10,618 bases of DNA, taken from positions 1 to 10,618 of the forward strand of contig CANJSR010000144.1 of assembly GCA_947476855.1 (NCBI GenBank). The letters are read 5' to 3'. Position 1 is the stretch's first letter; the number at the start of each line of letters is the position of its first letter. Positions 1 through 5,539 of the stretch are shown here, piece by piece. The stretch comes from Acetobacteraceae bacterium. Lineage in GTDB: Bacteria > Pseudomonadota > Alphaproteobacteria > Acetobacterales > Acetobacteraceae. Under the pieces are notes generated by a model. It was not told the origin of the DNA, made no database searches, and worked only from the letters and a program-made list of their open reading frames with translations. Both the position numbers and the translations under genes were made by a program.

Positions 1-102
1 GGACATGGGCGCCAGGATGACGGGCGTCTCGATCCGGACGCCGTCACCGAGGTCGATTGGTCCGAGGGCAGTTTGTGTGATTTGCGAACGACAGTTGCCC
101 AT
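1..102 (-). CDS. dusB: tRNA-dihydrouridine synthase, DusB/NifR3 type (N-terminal part)
   Basis: DusB enzymes are FMN-dependent and reduce uridines in tRNA to dihydrouridine using NADPH. Only the first 34 codons are in the window; the rest lies beyond the left edge. Read on the minus strand from ATG at 102-100, the peptide ends in GDGVRIETPVILAPMS. This matches the conserved Dus start, where a short beta strand leads into PV-LAPM-GVTD, the first strand of the FMN-binding TIM barrel. An in-frame TAG lies 15 bases upstream of the ATG codon, so this is the only reasonable start. No clear Shine-Dalgarno sequence is visible. The gene is divergent from ispDF; dusB (nifR3) next to ispDF, often followed by ntrBC, is a familiar alphaproteobacterial arrangement. 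The call rests on a short fragment plus this context; another Dus subfamily is possible. Confidence 0.72.
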   Translation of the reverse strand, partial: MGNCRSQITQTALGPIDLGDGVRIETPVILAPMS

Positions 103-113
103 GATTTGGGCAA
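95..113. promoter_or_regulatory. Small inverted repeat overlapping the dusB start
   Basis: A 7-bp perfect inverted repeat (TTGCCCA at 95-101, TGGGCAA at 107-113, 5-base spacer) covers the dusB start codon at 100-102. In dusB mRNA it would place the start codon partly in a stem and partly in a loop, which could influence initiation. It might also be a protein-binding site. A repeat this short could be chance; function is inferred only from position. Confidence 0.25.
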
Positions 114-156
114 ACTAACGACACGGCGAACTTTGCGCAATCGGTGTCATCGGGGT

Positions 157-393
157 GAAACGCGGGGCTTTGCCCCGATCCCCACCAGGAGGGCGCTGCC
201 CTCCTGGACCTCCCGGCAAAGGCCGAGCCTTTGCAATCCGTTCTTTGGGGGGAAGGAGGGGCCAACACGGACCTTGATTCGGCACGGTCGGCCCCTCCTT
301 CCCCCCAACGAATTGGTTCCAAGGGCTGTGCCCTTGGCGGGGATCAAAGGGGCGGCGCCCCTTTGCGGGGTCCGGGGCAGCGCCCCGCGCTTC
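157..393. repeat. Composite palindromic element of seven hairpins
   Basis: This non-coding element is a large imperfect inverted repeat whose halves mirror each other around a central hairpin (arms 245-263 and 290-308). On each side lie three short hairpins: 163-177, 185-207 and 216-234 on the left; 319-337, 345-365 and 373-387 on the right. All six have stems of 6-10 bp and exactly 3-base loops closed by a C-G pair. The right half, reverse complemented, aligns with the left half almost end to end, including linkers such as GATCCCC/GGACCCC. Differences between halves are often matched on the other side of the same stem, so pairing is kept. I see no transposase and no obvious target-site duplication. 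GC-rich REP-like intergenic repeats of this flavour are familiar in alphaproteobacterial genomes; that this is a dispersed family here is inference. Short reading frames across it look like repeat translations, not genes. Confidence 0.85.
245..308. repeat. Central 19-bp perfect inverted repeat
   Basis: The arms 245-263 and 290-308 are perfectly complementary over 19 bp, with a purine-rich left arm (TTGGGGGGAAGGAGGGGCC) and a 26-base spacer at 264-289. This is the symmetry centre of the larger element. It is the only one of its seven hairpins with a long loop, and the only one with a strong purine/pyrimidine strand bias. No poly-T run follows on either strand, so it is not a canonical intrinsic terminator. 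Confidence 0.85.
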
Positions 394-433
394 CCGATTG
401 ACGCCGGTCCCGCCGCTCGGCATGGGTGCTAGC

Positions 434-1564
434 ATGCGAATCGCGGCCATTCTTGTCGCCGCCGGATCGGGCAGCCGGTTCGGGGCGGACATTCCCAAGC
501 AGTTCCTGACCCTCGCGGGGCAGCCGGTCATCCGGCACGCCGCGATTCGGCTGGCCGAACACGCCCCGTTCCTCCAGCCGGTGGGGGAGGAGGAGCCGAT
601 CGAGGCCGCGCTGGCCGGCCTGCCGCACCTGCCGGTCGTGCCGGGTGGGGCGACACGCCAGGACAGCGTGCGGGCGGGGTTGGAGGCGTTGGAGCCGTTC
701 GCGCCCGATATCGTGCTGGTGCATGACGCCGCGCGCCCGTTCTTTCCTGCGCGGACGATTCCTGACCTGACCGAGGCACTGAAGACCCATCCGGGCGCGA
801 TTCCGGCCGCCCCCGTGGCGGATACGTTGAAGCGCGTGGCGGCCGGGGTCATCACCGACACAGTGTCCCGCGACGGGCTGTTCCGCGCGCAGACGCCGCA
901 GGCCTTCCGGTTTCCGGTGCTGCTGGCCGCGCATCGGTCGGGACTGGTCGGGGCGACCGACGATGCCTCCTTGCTGGAAGCGGCGGGGGAGCGTGTGGCG
1001 ATCGTTCCTGGCTCGGACGACAACATCAAGCTGACCTACCCCGAGGACCTGCCTCGGTTGGAGCGTGCCATGGCGCCTGTGATGATCCCCCGCGTCGGCA
1101 CGGGCTTTGACGTGCATGTCCTGACCGAGGGGCGGCCGTTGTTCCTGTGCGGCGTCCAGGTGCCGCACGACAAGGGCCTGGCCGGTCATTCGGACGCGGA
1201 TGTGGGTATCCATGCCTTGTGCGACGCGATCTACGGCGCGCTGGCCGAGGGCGATATCGGCCGCCATTTTCCACCCTCCGAGGCGACGTGGAAGGACGCC
1301 GACAGCGCCCGCTTCCTGCGCCACGCCGCGGAACGGATCGCGGCGCGCGGCGGGCGGCTGGCCAATGTGGATGTCACCCTGATCTGTGAGCGGCCGAAAA
1401 TTGCCCCCCACGCCGCGGCGATGATGGAACGGCTCGCGGACCTGATGGGGGTGGCGGTGGACCAGGTCTCGGTGAAGGCCACGACGACCGAGAGACTGGG
1501 CTTCACCGGACGGGGTGAGGGGATTGCCGCGCAGGCGGTCGCCACGGTGCTGCTGCCGGGCTGA
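434..1564 (+). CDS. ispDF: Bifunctional IspD/IspF (MEP pathway)
   Basis: This fused cytosolic enzyme carries two steps of the non-mevalonate isoprenoid pathway. IspD joins CTP and MEP to give CDP-ME, and IspF cyclises CDP-ME 2-phosphate to MEcPP. From ATG 434 the product is 376 aa. The IspD domain spans about residues 1-215, with the nucleotide loop AAGSGSRFG (R15), PKQ (K22), [26 protein letters not shown] and ATDDASL. The IspF domain spans about 218-376, with metal ligands in DVH (D226, H228) and H252 of GHSDADVG, then [27 protein letters not shown]. Length and order match alphaproteobacterial IspDF. ATG 434 ([11 protein letters not shown]) fits the family best; ATG 422 adds four residues, and a TTG at 398 is unlikely. 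No strong Shine-Dalgarno precedes either ATG. The hairpin element ends only about 40 bp upstream. Confidence 0.97.
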   Translation: MRIAAILVAAGSGSRFGADIPKQFLTLAGQPVIRHAAIRLAEHAPFLQPVGEEEPIEAALAGLPHLPVVPGGATRQDSVRAGLEALEPFAPDIVLVHDAARPFFPARTIPDLTEALKTHPGAIPAAPVADTLKRVAAGVITDTVSRDGLFRAQTPQAFRFPVLLAAHRSGLVGATDDASLLEAAGERVAIVPGSDDNIKLTYPEDLPRLERAMAPVMIPRVGTGFDVHVLTEGRPLFLCGVQVPHDKGLAGHSDADVGIHALCDAIYGALAEGDIGRHFPPSEATWKDADSARFLRHAAERIAARGGRLANVDVTLICERPKIAPHAAAMMERLADLMGVAVDQVSVKATTTERLGFTGRGEGIAAQAVATVLLPG

Positions 1565-1569
1565 TTCAA

Positions 1570-1593
1570 GGCTGCGTTGTCCCGGGCGCAGCC
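1570..1593 (+). terminator. Hairpin just after ispDF, possible transcript end
   Basis: A 7-bp perfect stem (GGCTGCG at 1570-1576, CGCAGCC at 1587-1593) with a 10-base loop begins six bases after the ispDF stop codon. Its position suits a terminator or an mRNA 3'-end-protecting hairpin. No T-run follows, so a canonical intrinsic terminator is not supported. Confidence 0.4.
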
Positions 1594-1655
1594 GGCCCCA
1601 GGTGTCTTGCAAATCGCTACCGTACATTGCGGCGTGGGCCGCCCGCCGCTTCGTG

Positions 1656-1749
1656 TTCGCCGTCAGGGTGCCCCGCGGGTCCGGCGAGGAGCCGGCCGGA
1701 GGGCGGGATCCGGCCCGCCAACCAGGACGTCCCTGATGGAAACGGCGAA
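1656..1749 (+). ncRNA. Possible structured RNA (three-way junction)
   Basis: The ends pair over 8 bp (1656-1663 with 1742-1749) and then 5 bp (CAGGG 1664-1668 with CCCTG 1731-1735), with a six-base bulge at 1736-1741. Two hairpins lie inside: CCGGC/GCCGG (1681-1685 with 1691-1695) and GGCGGG/CCCGCC (1702-1707 with 1714-1719). An alternative stem, CAGG/CCTG (1723-1726 with 1732-1735), would compete with the outer stem, as in switch-like leaders. It sits about 290 bases before the FAD gene start. It matches no riboswitch class I can name, and in such GC-rich DNA some pairing is expected by chance. Confidence 0.25.
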
Positions 1750-1857
1750 AAACCGTGCGGGCGGCATGACGTGGGGGCACCGATAGGACCAATCGTCCCG
1801 ACGCGCAGCATCACGTTTCGTCACATACGACAGGTAACGGCAATCGTTGTTCACATT

Positions 1858-1890
1858 CGGCGTGGCATCTGACAGAAAATAGCCACGCCG
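1858..1890. promoter_or_regulatory. 9-bp inverted repeat in the AT-richer upstream segment
   Basis: CGGCGTGGC at 1858-1866 and GCCACGCCG at 1882-1890 form a perfect 9-bp stem around a 15-base A-rich spacer (1867-1881). It could be an operator-type dyad or an RNA hairpin in the leader of the gene at 2038. Only the symmetry is seen; the role is inferred from its location in the likeliest promoter region. Confidence 0.35.
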
Positions 1891-2037
1891 CCGGTCTCGG
1901 CTGCTGGAGTAGCAAGCGTTGCCCGTTCCGCGCATCCGCCTCCTCTTGCGTCCCGACCCGGCCCGGCCCCGCCCCGCCGCCCGCCGCTCGGCCGTCCAGC
2001 GTTCGAACGGCCAACATGCGAACAGCACGGGAGCGCC

Positions 2038-3189
2038 ATGCGACCGCCGGTGATCATCGGAGGGGGCCCAGCCGGCGCCACCGCCGCCCTCGCCCTGCGG
2101 AAAGCCGGCCAGGCCGTCACCTTGATCGAGCGTGCGGGCGGTCCCATCGACAAGGTGTGCGGTGACTTCCTCGGCGCCACCGCGTCCCGGCTGGCGGAAA
2201 CCATGGGAGTGCCGCTGGCCGCCCTCGGTGCCCGCGCGGTTGGCCATGTCCGCGTGATCCGCCGCGACAGCGTCATCGAGACACGGTTGCCGTTCCACGC
2301 CCTGGGGCTGTCCCGCCGCATTTTTGACGAAGCGTTGCTGCGCCAGTGCCTGGCCAACGGCGTCGACCTGATCCGCGGGGACGCCGCCCGCCCGCCGCGC
2401 GCCGACGGCCAGGACCTGGTGATCGAGACAGCCCAGCGGGGGACACTGACCACCGGGACCGTGTTCCTGGCGACCGGCCGCCCGGACCCGAGGACGCTGA
2501 TCCCGGTGCCGAAGCCCAGCGGGGTGACCGGCTACCGGATGTCTCTGCGGCTGCGCGCCGACCAGCGCGACGCTCTGACGGGGCTGGTGGAGATGATGGT
2601 CTTCCCGACCGGCCAGGCCGCCCTGCAACGGGTGGAGCACGACCAGGTCACGCTGTGCCTGCTGCTGCGCCGCCGCCCCAAGGACGATTCCTGGGACACG
2701 ATCAGAGCCGCCATCGAGGCGCGCAGCCCGCATCTGGCCCGCCGGCTCGACGGTTCGGTCCCGCTGCTGGCGCATCCGCTGGTGGCGGCGGATATCCCGC
2801 TGGGCTTCCTCCACCGCGTGCGCGCGACCGATCATGACGGGCTGTTCCGGATCGGCGACCAGGCGGCGGTGCTGTCTTCGCTGCTGGCCGATGGGGTGTC
2901 GGTGGCGATGCGCGGGGCGACGCGGGCGACGCAGTCGTGGCTGACGGGCGCGGGTGCCATGGACTACCACCGGCGGATGAGGGGCATGCTCTGGCCGCGG
3001 GTTCGGATGGTCGCCGACTATGACCCCACGGTTCCACCCGTCGAACACGCGCCGCCAGGGGGCGGACCAGGGAATGGACCAGGGAATGGGTCCGCGAACG
3101 GCCACGACCCGTCCCCCCCGGACCCGCCCCCCCACGACCCCCGCCCCGGCGTCCGGCTGCGGGCGCGCTGGAACCGTCTGATCGCCTGA
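2038..3189 (+). CDS. FAD-dependent oxidoreductase, geranylgeranyl-reductase/UbiH-like superfamily
   Basis: The predicted 383-aa flavoprotein has an N-terminal dinucleotide fold, IIGGGPAGATAAL (residues 6-18), ending at acidic E31. Next comes KVCGDFLG (39-46), the KVCGEFL-type motif of a group of geranylgeranyl-reductase-like and polyketide-associated FAD oxidoreductases. FRIGDQAAVLSSLLADGVSVAMR (270-292) is the GD motif that contacts FAD ribityl and phosphate. In close relatives I would expect P-S-x-x-G-D-G there, so SSLLADG is a divergent version. After about residue 335 the tail is low complexity, rich in Gly, Pro and Asn (338-370), then basic. No transmembrane segment or signal peptide is evident, so it is probably cytosolic or membrane-associated. 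The substrate is unknown; lipid, isoprenoid or alkylresorcinol-type products are possible. It lies 61 bp before lptF and may share transcription with it. Start ATG 2038 follows GGGAG closely. Confidence 0.8.
   Translation: MRPPVIIGGGPAGATAALALRKAGQAVTLIERAGGPIDKVCGDFLGATASRLAETMGVPLAALGARAVGHVRVIRRDSVIETRLPFHALGLSRRIFDEALLRQCLANGVDLIRGDAARPPRADGQDLVIETAQRGTLTTGTVFLATGRPDPRTLIPVPKPSGVTGYRMSLRLRADQRDALTGLVEMMVFPTGQAALQRVEHDQVTLCLLLRRRPKDDSWDTIRAAIEARSPHLARRLDGSVPLLAHPLVAADIPLGFLHRVRATDHDGLFRIGDQAAVLSSLLADGVSVAMRGATRATQSWLTGAGAMDYHRRMRGMLWPRVRMVADYDPTVPPVEHAPPGGGPGNGPGNGSANGHDPSPPDPPPHDPRPGVRLRARWNRLIA
3064..3087 (+). repeat. Two tandem 12-bp repeats in the tail of the FAD oxidoreductase
   Basis: GGACCAGGGAAT occurs twice in direct succession (3064-3075 and 3076-3087), encoding a repeated GPGN peptide. 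Just downstream are two runs of seven C (3113-3119 and 3127-3133). The tract is in frame and encodes the disordered, low-complexity C-terminal tail. Confidence 0.85.
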
Positions 3190-3250
3190 GAAAACAGGGC
3201 CATGGATATCCGGGTTGCATCGGAGTCCGGGGTGCCTCAGAAACCCCACC

Positions 3251-4420
3251 ATGCTGTCGCCCGTCGCCCGCCCACCCTTGTCACGTCGTGGGAAGCTGAT
3301 CACCCGGCTTGACCACTACGTGTTCCGGCAATTGCTGCTGGCGCTGATCGTGGTGACCGGCGGGCTGACGGCGCTGGTCTGGCTGACCCAGTCGCTGCGG
3401 TTCGTGGAGCTTGTGGTGAACCGCGGCCTGTCGATCGCGGTGTTCCTGCATCTGACCGGCCTGCTGATCCCGAGCTTCCTGGTCGTGATCGTACCGATCA
3501 CCACCTATGTCGTGGTCCAGTTCATCTACTACCGGTTGTCCGGGGACCGGGAGCTGACGGTGATGCGCTCGGTCGGCCTGTCCCCCTTCGCGCTGTCGCG
3601 CCCCGCGCTCGTGGTCTCGATGCTGGCGGTGCTGGCGGGCTATTCGCTCAGCCTGTGGGTCGTTCCGTCGACGCTGTTCCAGTTCCGCGCCTACCAGTGG
3701 GAAATCCGCAACACGATCGCCGCCTTCCTGCTGCAGGAGGGGGTGTTCACCAGCATTTCCGACAAGCTGACCGTCTATGTCCGCACCCGCGACACCGATG
3801 GCGGCATGAGCGGCATCATGGTCGACGACGCCCGCGACGGCACGGCGCATGCGACGATCCTGGCCGAACGCGGTCAGTTGCTGGAGGGTCCACGCGGCCC
3901 CCGGGTGCTGCTGTTCAACGGCAGCCGGCAGGAGATCGACCACCAGACCGGGCGGCTGAACATCCTGACCTTCCAGCAGAACGAGATCGACCTGACCGAG
4001 GCCGCCCGCGAAACCGGCGCCCGCTTCCGCGAAATGGCCGAAGTGTCGCTGTCCGAACTGCTGCACCCGTCCCCGCCCAATCCGCGCGACGTGCCGCGCT
4101 GGATCGCCGAGGGGCACAAGCGCCTGACCATGCCCCTGACCACGCTGTCCTATACGCTGGTGGCGCTGTACGCGGCGCTGGCCGGCACGTTCCGCCGGCA
4201 TGGCGGCGTCCTGCGGCCGTTCCTGACCGTGCTGACGGTCGTGGCGCTGCTGGGCGCGGGCCTCGGGATCAGCAACTTCGCCGCCCGCGACAACACCCTG
4301 ATCCCGCTGATGTGGGTCCACGCGCTCGCCCCCGGGGTGGCCGCCGCCTGGCTGCTGTACGCGCCCATGGCGGCCCGCACGACCGCCCGCCGAACGCCCC
4401 AGACGGCACAGGCCGCCTGA
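3251..4420 (+). CDS. lptF: LPS export ABC transporter permease LptF
   Basis: LptF pairs with LptG in the inner membrane. With the LptB ATPase, the complex extracts lipopolysaccharide and pushes it onto the periplasmic LptA/LptD bridge. From ATG 3251 the product is 389 aa, normal for the family. Transmembrane segments are seen at about 28-46, 65-94, 119-139, 296-314, 323-341 and 351-371: three on each side of a periplasmic beta-jellyroll domain (about 140-290), the LptF/G layout. SGDRELTVMRSVGLSP (97-112) is the cytoplasmic coupling-helix region contacting LptB. A TTG at 3215 would add 12 residues but is less likely; RLDHYVFRQ (19-27) matches the usual LptF N-terminus. lptG follows after 4 bp. 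No gene for LptB or LptC is present in this window. Confidence 0.95.
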   Translation: MLSPVARPPLSRRGKLITRLDHYVFRQLLLALIVVTGGLTALVWLTQSLRFVELVVNRGLSIAVFLHLTGLLIPSFLVVIVPITTYVVVQFIYYRLSGDRELTVMRSVGLSPFALSRPALVVSMLAVLAGYSLSLWVVPSTLFQFRAYQWEIRNTIAAFLLQEGVFTSISDKLTVYVRTRDTDGGMSGIMVDDARDGTAHATILAERGQLLEGPRGPRVLLFNGSRQEIDHQTGRLNILTFQQNEIDLTEAARETGARFREMAEVSLSELLHPSPPNPRDVPRWIAEGHKRLTMPLTTLSYTLVALYAALAGTFRRHGGVLRPFLTVLTVVALLGAGLGISNFAARDNTLIPLMWVHALAPGVAAAWLLYAPMAARTTARRTPQTAQAA

Positions 4421-4424
4421 GAAG

Positions 4425-5537
4425 ATGGTCGCGATCGCCACCCTGTCGATCTACATCTCCCGCCAGTTCCTGGGCGCGGTGCTGGGCATGCTGCTGGCGC
4501 TGGCCGGGCTGGTGGTGATGTTCGACTTCATCGAGCTGCTGCGCCGCTCCGCCACCAAGCCCGACGCCACCTTCGGCCTGGTGTCGGAAATCGCGGCCCT
4601 GCGCCTGCCCTATATCGCGATGCAGATCCTGCCCTTCGCGATTCTGCTGGGCGGCATCCTGTGCTTCTGGCGCCTGACCCGGTCGTCGGAGCTGATCATC
4701 GCGCGGGCCTCCGGCGTCTCGGCGTGGGAGTTCCTGGCCGCCCCCACGCTGTGTGCCGTGGTCCTGGGGCTGTTCGCGACCGCCGGGCTCAGCCCCGTCT
4801 CCTCGGTGATGCTGGCCAGGGCCGAGTCGCTGGACAACACCTATCTGCGGACCGGCGGCGGGCCGATGTCGCTGAACGGCGGGCAGTTGTGGCTGCGCCA
4901 GGCGGACAGCGGCGTGGTGCCCAAGGGCGTCGCGATCATCCACGCCCGCAGGGTGGAGGTGAAGGACCGCACTTTGTCCGCCCAGGGCATCAGCGTCTTC
5001 CGGCTCGACCCGCAGGACCGCCTGCTGTCGCGGATCGAGGCCCCGTCCGGCACGCTGGTCGCCGGCGCCTGGAAGCTGGAGGACGCCCGCGCGATCCGCC
5101 CCGAGCAGTTGCCCGAGCCGCCCGAGACGATCGCCCTGCCGACCGACCTGACCGTGTCGCGCATCCAGGACAGCTTTGCCTCCCCCGACACGCTGTCGAT
5201 CTGGTCGCTGCCGGACTTCATCGCGCTGCTCGACCGGTCGGGGTTTTCCTCGATCCGCCACCGGCTGCATTTCCAGGCGCTGCTGGCGCTGCCGGTGCTG
5301 GCCGGCACGATGGCGCTGCTGTCCGCCGGCTTCTCGATGCGCCCGGCCCGCCGGGGCGGCGTGGCGCGGATGATCGGCAGCGGTGTCGCCGCCGGGTTCG
5401 CCTTGTTCCTCGCCTCCAAGATCGCCGGAGAGTTCGGGCAGTCCGGCGTCCTGCCCGTTGTGCTCGCGGCCTGGGCACCGACGCTCGCGGGGCTTATGCT
5501 GACGGTTGCCCTGCTGCTGCACACGGAAGACGGTTGA
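4425..5537 (+). CDS. lptG: LPS export ABC transporter permease LptG
   Basis: LptG is the second membrane subunit of the LptB2FG LPS extractor. The 370-aa product has three N-terminal transmembrane segments (about 14-36, 62-82, 102-124), a periplasmic jellyroll (about 130-275) and three C-terminal segments (about 281-303, 314-335, 343-366). TRSSELIIARASGVSAWEF (85-103) is the conserved coupling region, here with the typical S-E-L-x-x-x-R-A-S/A-G form. The start ATG 4425 is four bases after the lptF stop, and lptD begins two bases after the lptG stop, so translational coupling is likely along the series. Order after lptF and sequence both support LptG over a second LptF copy. Confidence 0.95.
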   Translation: MVAIATLSIYISRQFLGAVLGMLLALAGLVVMFDFIELLRRSATKPDATFGLVSEIAALRLPYIAMQILPFAILLGGILCFWRLTRSSELIIARASGVSAWEFLAAPTLCAVVLGLFATAGLSPVSSVMLARAESLDNTYLRTGGGPMSLNGGQLWLRQADSGVVPKGVAIIHARRVEVKDRTLSAQGISVFRLDPQDRLLSRIEAPSGTLVAGAWKLEDARAIRPEQLPEPPETIALPTDLTVSRIQDSFASPDTLSIWSLPDFIALLDRSGFSSIRHRLHFQALLALPVLAGTMALLSAGFSMRPARRGGVARMIGSGVAAGFALFLASKIAGEFGQSGVLPVVLAAWAPTLAGLMLTVALLLHTEDG

Positions 5538-5539
5538 CC

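Larger units (their letters stand above)
1565..2037. other. 473-bp intergenic region before the FAD oxidoreductase gene
   Basis: I see no credible coding sequence on either strand; the open frames here have no recognisable motifs. The stretch holds hairpins at 1570-1593, 1629-1649 (6-bp stem) and 1858-1890 (9-bp perfect stem), a possible branched RNA at 1656-1749, a C/G-rich run around 1955-1990, and a 10-bp palindrome CGTTCGAACG at 2000-2009. The segment of about 1805-1885 is clearly less GC-rich than its surroundings and is the likeliest promoter location for the downstream gene, but I cannot assign convincing -35/-10 boxes. A GGGAG at 2029-2033, only four bases before ATG 2038, is the probable ribosome binding site. 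Confidence 0.6.

Noticed and set aside
115..432. Short open frames on both strands across the hairpin element
   Set aside because: They are translations of the inverted-repeat element, with no coding character or known domains.
1700..1750. Resemblance to a fluoride (crcB) riboswitch: GGCGGG hairpin, then AACC, a short stem and CTGATGG
   Set aside because: The conserved GATG in the first loop is absent (the loop is ATCCGG), the required loop-to-tail pseudoknot would be about 3 bp, and the nearest downstream gene is an FAD oxidoreductase, not a fluoride exporter.
1731..1752. CTGATGG...GAAA resembling a hammerhead ribozyme core
   Set aside because: The core needs CUGANGA and properly placed stems I-III; the A after the second G is replaced by G and no matching stems are visible.
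1847..1875. TTGTTC ... TGACAG as a sigma-70 promoter for the FAD gene
   Set aside because: The -10 match is poor, and no spacing between 16 and 18 bases gives a convincing pair. Only the lower GC content supports a promoter in this area.
1663..3303. Long open frame (546 codons) on the minus strand opposite the FAD oxidoreductase gene
   Set aside because: The translation is Arg/Gly/His-rich with no recognisable motifs. It is the antisense reading frame expected opposite a GC-rich gene with strong third-position GC bias.
4661..5539. In-frame N-terminal extension of lptD by 293 codons through lptG
   Set aside because: It lies wholly within lptG in another frame, and the ATG at 5540 begins a proper signal peptide directly after the lptG stop.
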